Assembly (NCBI RefSeq): GCF_019334345.1
Contig: NZ_JAHWQX010000003.1
Span: 727,378-791,377 of the forward strand
Reading direction: 5' to 3'
DNA from: Neohoeflea coraliihabitans
GTDB taxonomy: Bacteria > Pseudomonadota > Alphaproteobacteria > Rhizobiales > Rhizobiaceae
Length of the DNA: 64,000 nt
The position numbers and the translations under genes are program-made. This document shows positions 31,374 to 38,674 of the stretch, piece by piece. The notes below the pieces were generated by a model. The model had not been told where the DNA came from. It worked only from the letters and a program-made list of their open reading frames with translations, and ran no database searches. How positions within the stretch are numbered: the stretch's first letter is position 1; each line of letters begins with the position of its first letter.

Positions 31374-31382
31374 TTATCCACA
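31374..31382 (+). promoter_or_regulatory. perfect DnaA box
   Basis: TTATCCACA, identical to the high-affinity DnaA consensus, lies between the two CtrA-like boxes, 16 bases from the one at 31398. A single box in 64 kb could be chance, but its placement with CtrA-type boxes suggests cell-cycle control. Confidence 0.45.
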
Positions 31383-31397
31383 ATCAGACCGATATGG

Positions 31398-31413
31398 TTA
31401 ACAAATCCTTAAC
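31398..31413 (+). promoter_or_regulatory. CtrA-like box facing the DUF599 gene
   Basis: TTAA-CAAATCC-TTAAC, a full match to the CtrA consensus TTAA-N7-TTAAC, 64 bases before the DUF599 start codon. The rest of 31165-31476 has no other gene; it is locally AT-rich in an otherwise GC-rich window. Confidence 0.6.
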
Positions 31414-31476
31414 TTCGGCACGCGGCCGCCCTGCCCGCCCCTAGCGAGGCGGCAAGCTTCGTGGCAAAACAATGAC

Positions 31477-32184
31477 ATGACCAGTCTCGATCTCGTTGCA
31501 GTGGTGTGGTTTCTCGTCTTGTGGATCGCGTTCTCGTTTGCGACACGCTCGAAGCGATTCGGCAGAAGCAGCCTGACGCAGATCATGAATGCGCGTCGTC
31601 GCGAGTGGTTCCGCATCGCCGCCGGGCGTGAGTTGAGAATGATCGACACCGCCATTCTCGGCGGCCTGCAGAACGGCACGGCGTTTTTTGCCTCGACGAG
31701 CGTGTTCGCCATCGGCGGGTGTTTCGCGCTGCTTGGCGCCACCGACGAAGTGCTGCTGGTGGTGCGCGATCTGCCCGTCGCGCTGCCGACCGACAAGACC
31801 GGTTTCGAGATCAAGGTGATCGGCCTGATGTCGATCTTCGCCTATTCCTTCTTCAAGTTTGGCTGGTCGTACCGGCTGTTCAATTATTCGTCGATCCTGT
31901 TCGGAGCTTTGCCCTCGGCGGATGCGAAGGACATCGACATCGCAACCCTTGAGGCGGGCGCCGATCGCGCCGCGCGGATGAACATTCTCGCCGGGCAGAG
32001 TTTCAATGCCGGGCTGCGGGCGATCTTCATGTCGATCGGCTTTCTCGGCTGGTTCGCCAGCGCCTGGATCTTCATGGCGTCGGCGCTCCTGGTGCTCGTC
32101 GTGCTGGTGCGGCGGCAATATTTCTCGCCGGCCCGTCTCGCCGCTGCCGTCGATCTGCCGCCCACGCCGTCTCCGCAACCCTAG
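31477..32184 (+). CDS. DUF599 family membrane protein
   Basis: A 235-residue protein with four or five TM segments (LDLVAVVWFLVLWIAF, ASTSVFAIGGCFALLG, IGLMSIFAYSFFKFGWSYR, SIGFLGWFASAWIFMA) and the DUF599 hallmark MNARRREWF and ILGGLQNGTAFFASTS. Its function is unknown. The Shine-Dalgarno is weak. A full CtrA-like box lies 64 bases upstream. It is divergent from the 32-codon gene. Confidence 0.88.
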   Translation: MTSLDLVAVVWFLVLWIAFSFATRSKRFGRSSLTQIMNARRREWFRIAAGRELRMIDTAILGGLQNGTAFFASTSVFAIGGCFALLGATDEVLLVVRDLPVALPTDKTGFEIKVIGLMSIFAYSFFKFGWSYRLFNYSSILFGALPSADAKDIDIATLEAGADRAARMNILAGQSFNAGLRAIFMSIGFLGWFASAWIFMASALLVLVVLVRRQYFSPARLAAAVDLPPTPSPQP

Positions 32185-32313
32185 TCGCAACCCGTGGCTT
32201 TCGCCGGGCGATTGCGGCATAAACCATGGCCATGCCTGCGCCGGGCGGGCGATCCTGGCGCGGGCCTGATATCGTCATTCTAGAAGCCCATCCACGGGTT
32301 GAAGGGGACTTGC

Positions 32314-33300
32314 ATGAGCGTGTCTGAAGCCAGCGGCGGCGAAGTTCGGCCGGCAAAACGCCGTCTCGAAGTCATCGATCTGGCGCGCGGCCTGGCGCTG
32401 CTGGCGATGGCCTCCTACCACCTGATCTGGGATTTCGAGATGTTCGGATACCTGGCGCCCGGCACTGCCGGCAGCGGCTGGCCGAAGATCTACGCCCGCG
32501 GAATCGCCGGAAGTTTCCTGTTTCTGGTCGGCTTCAGCCTGGTGTTGTCGCACTGGCCGCGGCTCAGGCGGCGCAAGTTCCTGCTGCGGCTTCTGGTGAT
32601 CACCGCCGCCGCGGCCCTCGTCAGCCTCGGCACCTATTTCGCCTATCCGGACGTTTTCATTTTTTACGGAATCCTGCACGCCATCGCCGTCGCCAGCGTC
32701 GCCGCCCTGCCCTTTGTCTTCTTGCCGCCGGCCTTGACCCTGCTCGCCGGACTGGCTGCACTGGCGCTGCCACATTTTGTCGCATTCCCGGTGCTCGATC
32801 CGGCATGGCTGGCGTGGATCGGGCTGTCGGAACGCCTGCCGCGGGCGCTGGATTTCGTGCCGTTCTTTCCGTGGATCGCGCCGGTTCTGTTCGGTGTCGC
32901 GGCGGCGCGCTGGGCCGAGGCGAGCGGGATGCTGGCGCGGCTTGCCGACCGGCCGCCGTCGCCGGCTGAACCGGGTGTCCTGCGAAAAACGCTCAGCTTC
33001 ATCAGCCGCCACAGTCTGGCCTTTTACCTCGTGCATCAACCGATCCTGATCGCGCTGGTCTGGCTGATCAGCCAGGCGGCACCGCCGGATCCCGTCCGGA
33101 GCTATCTCGACAGTTGCCAGAGGGGCTGCGAAGCCCAACAATCGGCTGGAATGTGCAGACGCTTTTGCGCCTGTACCGCCGAGGGGCTGGTGGCTGGCGA
33201 CCGTTTGTCGGCGTTGCAGTCTGGCAGGATCGACGCGGCAGACCCCGGCATCGCGGAGCTGGTGCGGCAATGCAGCGCGAAGGCGCTGGAAGATGAGTGA
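32314..33300 (+). CDS. DUF1624-family membrane acyltransferase with Cys-rich tail
   Basis: A 328-residue multi-pass protein of the heparan-alpha-glucosaminide N-acetyltransferase-like family (EVIDLARGLALLAMASYHLIWDF, SFLFLVGFSLVLS, SRHSLAFYLVHQPILIALVW). The catalytic histidine candidate is in MASYHLIWD. About 60 residues after the last TM contain six cysteines (SCQRGCEA, GMCRRFCACTAEG, VRQCSA). The ATG at 32314 follows AAGGGG; a TTG 15 bases earlier is less likely. The 3' end overlaps the next gene. The substrate is unknown. Confidence 0.86.
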   Translation: MSVSEASGGEVRPAKRRLEVIDLARGLALLAMASYHLIWDFEMFGYLAPGTAGSGWPKIYARGIAGSFLFLVGFSLVLSHWPRLRRRKFLLRLLVITAAAALVSLGTYFAYPDVFIFYGILHAIAVASVAALPFVFLPPALTLLAGLAALALPHFVAFPVLDPAWLAWIGLSERLPRALDFVPFFPWIAPVLFGVAAARWAEASGMLARLADRPPSPAEPGVLRKTLSFISRHSLAFYLVHQPILIALVWLISQAAPPDPVRSYLDSCQRGCEAQQSAGMCRRFCACTAEGLVAGDRLSALQSGRIDAADPGIAELVRQCSAKALEDE

Positions 33301-33853
33301 TTCGGCGGCAGGAGACATTGACCGCGCCGCGCCGCAAAGGCGCGCGGCAGTGTCAATCCGCCCCTTTGGGAAGATGAGTACGACGACGATGAATGCCTAT
33401 CGCAGCCGCCCGAATGTGGTTCCCTGGCCGCCGATTCTTGTGATCGGCGCGGTGCTCGCCAGCCTGGCGCTGCATGCCGGTCTTGCCTGGCCACTCGCAT
33501 TTGCCGGCGCCCGCCCGCTCGGCTGGCTGCTGATAGCCGCGGCCTTCGCGATCGATATCTGGGCGATGGCGACGCTGCGCCGCGCGCATACGACGATCAT
33601 GCCGCATCGCGGCTCGCGCCACCTGGTCACCAGCGGACCGTTCCGCCTGTCGCGCAATCCGATCTATCTCGCCAATGTCACGATCCTTGTCGGCCTCGGG
33701 CTGGCCAGTGGCATCGGCTGGTTCCTGGTGCTGGCGATCGTCGATGCGGCGGCGACACAGCTGCTCGCCATCCGGCGCGAGGAAAGCCATCTGCTGGCGC
33801 AGTTCGGCTATGAGTATGAACGCTACTGCCGGAGCGTGCGCCGCTGGATATGA
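33293..33853 (+). CDS. isoprenylcysteine carboxyl methyltransferase-family protein
   Basis: A 186-residue integral membrane protein of the ICMT/PEMT methyltransferase superfamily: TM segments around PPILVIGAVLASLALHAGLA, then TTIMPHRGSRHLVTSGPFRLSRNPIYLAN, the family SAM-binding core, and GYEYERYCRSVRRWI at the C-terminus (all given in pieces). The true target in bacteria is not known. The start at 33293 overlaps the DUF1624 stop; ATGs at 33374 and 33389 are alternatives with shorter N-termini. Confidence 0.85.
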   Translation: MSDSAAGDIDRAAPQRRAAVSIRPFGKMSTTTMNAYRSRPNVVPWPPILVIGAVLASLALHAGLAWPLAFAGARPLGWLLIAAAFAIDIWAMATLRRAHTTIMPHRGSRHLVTSGPFRLSRNPIYLANVTILVGLGLASGIGWFLVLAIVDAAATQLLAIRREESHLLAQFGYEYERYCRSVRRWI

Positions 33854-33899
33854 GGGCTGGCGGCGCGGCCGGTGCGCTGCGGACGGCGGGGCAAAATGC

Positions 33900-34286
33900 T
33901 CAGCTGCGCACGCCGATCTCGGCGAGCCGCGCCAGGCAGGATTCCTCGATATTGTCGAGCTCGGTCAAGGTGTCGTCGATGTCCTTGCGCTTCTGGCGCA
34001 ATTCCTCGCGCTTTTCCTCGACCTTGCGCATCAAAAGGCGCAACTGTCCCGCTTCACCCGGCGGGTCCTTGTAGACCTGGATGATCTCGCGGATCTCGGC
34101 AATCGACAGGCCGACGCGGCGACCGCGCAGGATTTCCGCAATAAGGTGACGATCAGCGAGCCGGTACAGCCGCGTGCGACCGCGCCTGTCGGGATGGATC
34201 AGCCCCTCGTCCTCGTAATAGCGCAGGGTGCGTGTCGAGATGCCGAATTCGCGGGTCAGCTCGGTGATGGTATAGTAGCGGTTCAA
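33900..34286 (-). CDS. MerR-family transcriptional regulator
   Basis: A 128-residue regulator with an N-terminal winged helix (YYTITELTREFGISTRTLRY, then YEDEGLIHP) and a long dimerising coiled coil (RLLMRKVEEKREELRQKRKD). No metal-binding cysteine pattern is visible at the C-terminus, so it is not a metal sensor of the MerR/CueR kind; it resembles LiuR/SoxR-length regulators. A perfect dyad at 34347-34364 upstream is the likely operator. Confidence 0.9.
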   Translation of the reverse strand: MNRYYTITELTREFGISTRTLRYYEDEGLIHPDRRGRTRLYRLADRHLIAEILRGRRVGLSIAEIREIIQVYKDPPGEAGQLRLLMRKVEEKREELRQKRKDIDDTLTELDNIEESCLARLAEIGVRS

Positions 34287-34346
34287 CTCTTTTCCTCGCG
34301 GATGGACCTTTGCGGCGGCACAATGGCATAGCCGTCAGATTCTTAC

Positions 34347-34364
34347 TTTGACGTATAAGTCAAA
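34347..34364. promoter_or_regulatory. 18-bp dyad, probable operator of the MerR-type regulator
   Basis: TTTGAC-GTATAA-GTCAAA, a perfect 6+6 inverted repeat with a 6-base centre, 61 bases upstream of the MerR-type start. It includes TTGACT on the minus strand, a plausible -35 element. Autoregulation is inferred. Confidence 0.5.
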
Positions 34365-34416
34365 ACAGCTGCGATGGCGAGGCCGCCGCCGGTGATCGCC
34401 CACATCTTCAGGCAAA

Positions 34417-34456
34417 AGATGACAGCTTCAGGCGCGAGATGACCGCTTCAGGCGAG
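34417..34456. repeat. two-copy 20-bp tandem repeat across the mgtE stop codon
   Basis: AGATGACAGCTTCAGGCGCG (34417-34436) followed directly by AGATGACCGCTTCAGGCGAG (34437-34456), 18 of 20 identical. The second copy contains the mgtE stop codon. A partial third copy (CTTCAGGC) lies near 34406. Confidence 0.85.
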
Positions 34457-35962
34457 TGACGACAACCACCAGCCGGCAAGGCCGAGAAAGGCGAAGAAGC
34501 CGACGACATCGGTGACGGTGGTGACGAACACCGCCGAGGCGATCGCCGGATCGGCGCCGATCTTGTCCAGCAGCAGCGGCAACAGGATCCCCGCCAGCGC
34601 CGCGGCCAGCATGTTGATGACCATCGCCGCGGCGATGATGCCGCCGAGGCCGGGATTTGAGAACCAGAGCGCCGCCACGACGCCGATGATGACGGCAAAC
34701 AGCACGCCGTTGATCAGCCCGACGGCGGCTTCGCGGCGGATGACACGGCCGGCATTGTAGATGTCGATGTCGCGGGTTGCCAAGGCGCGCACCGTCACCG
34801 TCATGGTCTGCGTGCCGGCATTGCCGCCCATCGAGGCGACGATCGGCATCAAGACCGCCAGCGCCACCATTTCCGAAATGGTGGCATCGAACAGGGCGAT
34901 CACCGCCGATGCGAGGATGGCGGTGGCGAGATTGATCAGCAGCCAGGTGAAGCGCGAGCGCACGGTGGTGATGACCCGGTCCGAGAGTTCCTCGTCGCCG
35001 ACACCGCCAAGGCGCTTGATGTCCTCTTCCGCCTCTTCGTTGATGACGTCGACGACATCGTCGATGGTCAAAACGCCGACGAGGCGCTTGTTGTCGTCGA
35101 CCACCGCTGCCGAGAGCAGATCGTACTGCTCGAAGATCTGCGCCGCCTCCTCCTGGTCCATCTCGGCGGTGATCGGACTGCGCGGATCGTCCATGATCTC
35201 TTCGATGCGCACCATGCGCTTGGTGCGCAGGATACGGTCGAGATTGACCGAGCCGACGAGCTTGAAGGTCGGATCGACCACGAAGATCTGCGCAAAGCTG
35301 CCGGGCAGCTCCTCTTCGTCGCGCATGTAGTCGATCGTCTGGCCGACCGTCCAGAACGGCGGCACGGCGACGAACTCGGTCTGCATGCGGCGGCCGGCGG
35401 TGTCCTCGGGATAGTCGAGGGCGCGACGCAGACGGATGCGTTCGGTGAATGGCAGCTGGGCGAGAATCTCGAGCTGATCTTCTTCTTCGAGATCCTCGAG
35501 AATGTAGACGGCGTCGTCGGATTCCAGTTCGCCGAGCGCCTCGGCGATCTTGGCGTTCGGCATCGCATCAGCGATTTCCAGACGAATGGCCTCGTCGACC
35601 TCGGTCAGTGCGGCGAAATCGAAATCGTCGCCGAGCAGGCGCACCAGCTCCTGGCGCTGCGCGGTGTTTATGGCTTCGAGCAGATCGCCGAGCTCGGAGA
35701 CGTGCAGGGCGCCGACTTCCGAGCGCAGGAACAGCACATCGCGATCGGCGATCGCCGCCCCGACCGCGGTGAGAAAATCCTGACGGATCGACCCGTCATC
35801 GCTGTAGATGTCGTTGCGGCCGGCGGCTTCGGCAGCTGACGTCTCCGCGTCGCGCGCTCCCTCGCGACCGCCATCGGGACCACCCGCGGGGCCCCGCCCG
35901 GGCCCACCAGGCGGCTCATGTCCCGGCTCACGCTCATCTCGGCGCTCGAAATTGTCGCTCAT
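34448..35962 (-). CDS. mgtE: magnesium transporter MgtE
   Basis: A Mg2+-gated Mg2+ channel in the inner membrane. The 504-residue protein has a Gly/Asp-rich N-terminal tail, the MgtE_N superhelical domain (about 95-195), two CBS domains (FAQIFVVDPTFKLVGSVNLD and AAVVDDNKRLVGVLTIDD) and five C-terminal TM helices containing LMPIVASMGGNAGTQTMTV, the pore signature. The ATG at 35962 was chosen over a GTG 12 bases upstream. No Mg2+ riboswitch was recognised in the leader. Confidence 0.96.
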   Translation of the reverse strand: MSDNFERRDEREPGHEPPGGPGRGPAGGPDGGREGARDAETSAAEAAGRNDIYSDDGSIRQDFLTAVGAAIADRDVLFLRSEVGALHVSELGDLLEAINTAQRQELVRLLGDDFDFAALTEVDEAIRLEIADAMPNAKIAEALGELESDDAVYILEDLEEEDQLEILAQLPFTERIRLRRALDYPEDTAGRRMQTEFVAVPPFWTVGQTIDYMRDEEELPGSFAQIFVVDPTFKLVGSVNLDRILRTKRMVRIEEIMDDPRSPITAEMDQEEAAQIFEQYDLLSAAVVDDNKRLVGVLTIDDVVDVINEEAEEDIKRLGGVGDEELSDRVITTVRSRFTWLLINLATAILASAVIALFDATISEMVALAVLMPIVASMGGNAGTQTMTVTVRALATRDIDIYNAGRVIRREAAVGLINGVLFAVIIGVVAALWFSNPGLGGIIAAAMVINMLAAALAGILLPLLLDKIGADPAIASAVFVTTVTDVVGFFAFLGLAGWWLSSLA

Positions 35963-36109
35963 CAGTCCACTCACCGGATTGCGGAATGTTCAAACGGTGA
36001 CGGCTGTCCCGCTCCGTTCGGCGCAATTGCACACAAAGGCGGGCGGATTGCAATTGTGCAGCGGCAATTGCGGAGGGTCAGGCCAACTCAAAGGTGACAC
36101 GAGACGAAA

Positions 36110-36141
36110 CATCGCCCGGCAGTTTGAACTGCCAGGCGATG
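36110..36141. promoter_or_regulatory. 15-bp hairpin between the 4-TM gene and mgtE
   Basis: CATCGCCCGGCAGTT pairs with AACTGCCAGGCGATG (14 of 15) around TG. It has no clear U-run. It may end transcription of the upstream cupin/4-TM pair or be part of the mgtE leader. Confidence 0.5.
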
Positions 36142-36165
36142 CGCTCAGGTCTCGAGAGCGGCTTT

Positions 36166-36207
36166 ATGAGACCTGGAATGCGCCAGATGAGACCTGGAAT
36201 GGGCCGG
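36166..36207. repeat. two-copy 21-bp tandem repeat beside the 4-TM gene stop
   Basis: ATGAGACCTGGAATG-CGCCAG followed by ATGAGACCTGGAATG-GGCCGG, 19 of 21 identical, ending 11 bases from the stop of the 4-TM gene. Confidence 0.85.
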
Positions 36208-36217
36208 ATGGCCGCAT

Positions 36218-36628
36218 TCACTCGGCCGGGAGCGGCGCGGCCTTGTCGATCTGCTCGCCGGCGCCGGCGCGATAGCGCCAGACGACATAGATGAACATCA
36301 GCATCGAGGCGATGGCGGCCAGCGAACCGATCTGCGCCAGCGCTTCGCCCTGGCCGGTGATCGCCCGGGCGATGCCGAATGGCAGGATTATCACCATGGC
36401 GGTATGCAGCCAGAAATGCACGCGCGCGATGCGGCTGGCTGCGGCGCGTGGCGCCAGCGCATAATAGGCCCCGAACACCGCCATGACGACGAAGCCGAGA
36501 AGATTGAGGTGACCATGCGCCGGGGCCAGCGTGTGGTCATGGGTGGCAGACATCTGAACCCCCCAGATCATGCCGGCCAGGGCAAACAGTGCAGCGGTGG
36601 CAAAAAAGCGGGTTGGCAAGGCATTCAT
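36218..36628 (-). CDS. four-TM histidine-containing membrane protein
   Basis: A 136-residue protein with four TM helices. Histidines cluster in SATHDHTLAPAHGHLNLLGF and RVHFWLHTAMVI, in a pattern reminiscent of the haem-ligating helices of cytochrome oxidase subunit I, although much shorter. I do not assign a function. It starts 3 bp after the cupin gene stop, so the two are one transcription unit, divergent from a LysR gene. Confidence 0.72.
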   Translation of the reverse strand: MNALPTRFFATAALFALAGMIWGVQMSATHDHTLAPAHGHLNLLGFVVMAVFGAYYALAPRAAASRIARVHFWLHTAMVIILPFGIARAITGQGEALAQIGSLAAIASMLMFIYVVWRYRAGAGEQIDKAAPLPAE

Positions 36629-36630
36629 AT

Positions 36631-37107
36631 TTATCCCTCCGATGCAATGGCGAGCGGCGGATCATCCGCAAGCGGCGGACCCGTGAACGACAGTTGATGA
36701 CGTTCGCCACTCTCGATAATCGCCGGCATGTCGTCCGGAATGGCAAACTGGCCAGCGGCCATTTCTGCAAAAAACCCCTCAAATCCACCGGGTGTCAAGA
36801 TAATAAGATGGCGCGCGGGGCCCTCGCTGGTCACCCGGAAGGTGTGTTCGCGGCCGCGCGGGATGAACACGGCCTCGCCGGCATGGACCACGGAGCGCTC
36901 GCCCTCATGCCAGACCTCGATGGATCCGGTGAGGATCGACAGGGTCTCATCGGCATCGTGATGCACGTGCCGGGGCGGGCCCGAACCCGCGGGCGCCAGG
37001 GACTCGGTGATCGAAATCGCGCCGCCACTATCCTTTGTGCGCAGCAGCGGCCGATATTGCACGCCGAGCCATTCAAAGGCGTCGGCACCTAGACTGTACT
37101 GGTTCAT
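36631..37107 (-). CDS. cupin-domain protein
   Basis: A 158-residue protein with one cupin fold: motif 1 GPPRHVHHDADETLSILTGSIEVW (in pieces RHVHHDADE with two His and a Glu) and motif 2 FIPRGREHTFRV with the last His. These are the usual metal ligands of cupins, but the substrate cannot be read. The ATG at 37107 has GGAGG upstream. It is transcribed with the 4-TM gene and divergent from the LysR gene, which probably controls it. Confidence 0.88.
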   Translation of the reverse strand: MNQYSLGADAFEWLGVQYRPLLRTKDSGGAISITESLAPAGSGPPRHVHHDADETLSILTGSIEVWHEGERSVVHAGEAVFIPRGREHTFRVTSEGPARHLIILTPGGFEGFFAEMAAGQFAIPDDMPAIIESGERHQLSFTGPPLADDPPLAIASEG

Positions 37108-37175
37108 CGTTTCCTCCAAGCTGGTACCGGAAACGAAAGCGCTCTCGTAATCCCCTTCTTACGCCAGATTCGAAC

Positions 37176-37199
37176 ATATGATAAATTGATAGATCATAT
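37176..37199. promoter_or_regulatory. LysR-type operator candidate between cupin and LysR genes
   Basis: ATATGAT-N10-ATCATAT, a perfect 7-bp inverted repeat in the AT-rich 108-bp gap between the divergent genes. It contains the T-N11-A pattern of LysR-type sites. Confidence 0.6.
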
Positions 37200-37215
37200 A
37201 GGGTCTATCCATGCG

Positions 37216-38154
37216 ATGAATTTCAGAGGCTTCGATCTCAACCTGCTGCGTGTCCTCGACGCGCTGTTGATGGAAGGGTCAACGGTGCGTGCCGGCGAGC
37301 GACTCGGCCTGTCGCAGCCGGCGGTGTCGGCGGCCCTGGCGCGCCTGCGTGCGGCGCTGGGCGATGAGCTGTTCCTGCGGCGCGGCCAGGGGCTCGAACC
37401 GACCGAATATGCGCGGTCCCTTGAAATGCCGTTGCGTGACGCGCTGGCGCAATTGCAGGTGCTGCTCGCCGGTCCCGAGCCGTTCGACCCGGCGCGTTCG
37501 CAGGCGCGATTCCGCATTTCCGGCAGCGATTTCTTCGCGGAAATGCTGATGCCGCGCCTGGCCGAGCGCCTGGCGGCAGCAGCGCCTGGCATGAAGGTGC
37601 ATCTGGTCGATCTGGTGCCCGACAGCTATGTCGACACGCTGGAACGCTACGAAGTCGATCTGGCGCTGGTGCCCGAAGTCGCCCTGCCTGACTGGGCGGA
37701 AGGGCAGAAGGCGTTCACCTCCTCGTTCTCGGTGATCGCCCGCAAGGGCCATCCGGGCCTCAAGGCCGCCGGACTCGCGCCCGGCGACGAGGTGCCGCTC
37801 GATCTGTTCTGTGATCTCGGTCACGTGCTGTTCTCGCCGGAAGGCAAGCCGAAGGCGATGGGCGATGCGGCGCTGAAAGCGGTGGGGCGCGAACGCCGGG
37901 TGGTGATGACGATGCCGGTGTTTTCCGGCGTCTACCGGGCGGTGGCGGGGTCCGACCTGATCGCGCTGCTGCCGAGCCAGCTGGCGCGGCATGTGGCGGA
38001 CGCTGCCGGGCTTGACGTGTTCATTCCGCCAATGCCGATGCAGCCGGTGGCGGTGTGCATGATCTGGCATCGGCGCTATTCCGCCTCGCCGGCGCATTTG
38101 TGGCTGCGCGGCCAGATCGCCGCGTTGCTGGCCGATCTCGATGAAGCGACGTGA
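37216..38154 (+). CDS. LysR-family transcriptional regulator
   Basis: A 312-residue LysR regulator: N-terminal winged helix (FDLNLLRVLDALLMEGSTVR, RLGLSQPAVSAALARLR) and a C-terminal substrate-binding domain (FRISGSDFFAEMLMPRLAERL). The ATG at 37216 is the family start; the Shine-Dalgarno is poor. It is divergent from the cupin/4-TM pair across an inverted repeat, the classical arrangement for a regulator and its target. Confidence 0.92.
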   Translation: MNFRGFDLNLLRVLDALLMEGSTVRAGERLGLSQPAVSAALARLRAALGDELFLRRGQGLEPTEYARSLEMPLRDALAQLQVLLAGPEPFDPARSQARFRISGSDFFAEMLMPRLAERLAAAAPGMKVHLVDLVPDSYVDTLERYEVDLALVPEVALPDWAEGQKAFTSSFSVIARKGHPGLKAAGLAPGDEVPLDLFCDLGHVLFSPEGKPKAMGDAALKAVGRERRVVMTMPVFSGVYRAVAGSDLIALLPSQLARHVADAAGLDVFIPPMPMQPVAVCMIWHRRYSASPAHLWLRGQIAALLADLDEAT

Positions 38155-38160
38155 GGAGAG

Positions 38161-38255
38161 CTGGGGAGCCGGAGGCCGGGGGATCCGTAGACCTGAGGAG
38201 CCGGAGGCCGGGGGAGCCGGAGGCCGGGGGAACCGGAGACCGGGGGAACCGGAGG
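38161..38255. repeat. GC-rich 16-bp tandem repeats after the LysR gene
   Basis: Four units of GAGCCGGAGGCCGGGG type, the last ones drifting to GAACCGGAGACCGGGG, with one 15-base interruption after the first. They start a few bases past the LysR stop codon. Confidence 0.88.
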
Positions 38256-38319
38256 GACGTCCCGCACCCTGCAGGAATCGCCCCGCACCCACTAAGAAGC
38301 CAAATATTTAGAAGAAGAA

Positions 38320-38404
38320 TGGTGCGGTCGAGAAGACTCGAACTTCCACGGGTTGCCCCACAGCGACCTCAACGCTGCGCGTCTACCAATTCCGCCACGA
38401 CCGC
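38320..38404 (-). tRNA. tRNA-Leu (GAG)
   Basis: An 85-nt class II tRNA on the minus strand. The acceptor arm GCGGTC pairs with GACCGC, followed by A and an encoded CCA. The D arm contains GGTAGACGC. The anticodon loop is TTGAGGT within the CAGCG/CGCTG stem, giving anticodon GAG. A long variable arm follows, then the T arm GTTCGAGTC. It reads CUC and CUU leucine codons. Confidence 0.95.
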
Positions 38405-38674
38405 ACGTGGTAGAGCCGAAGCGGGTTCGGCGGGGAGCGATGTAGCAAATGGTTGCCAGCGAGACAAGCGCCGCGATCATAAAAACGCGCCGGCGTGAAA
38501 CATTCCTCAGGACGGCCGCAAAATTGGCCCGTGCCGTTGCTGGCACCAGGACCACGGCGCCCTGCCCGAGGCCGGCGTGCGGCGATGCCGGACCGTCCTT
38601 ATTTCATGCATGCGGGCGGTTATGCGCGGCCTGCCGGCGTTGCCAAGTCGGCACCGGCGGCGTAGGACATCGTC

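Noticed and set aside
31374..31382. Origin of replication at the DnaA box
   Set aside because: Only one box, no AT-rich unwinding element of adequate size, and no dnaA, parAB or hemE beside it.
35963..36217. Magnesium riboswitch (M-box or mgtA type) in the mgtE leader
   Set aside because: Only one imperfect hairpin and a direct repeat are seen; the conserved M-box blocks are absent.
38161..38255. Possible CRISPR array
   Set aside because: Units are adjacent 16-mers with no unique spacers and no cas genes nearby.
38292..38555. Minus-strand frame running through the tRNA-Leu gene
   Set aside because: It overlaps a clear tRNA with full secondary structure; the peptide is an artefact.
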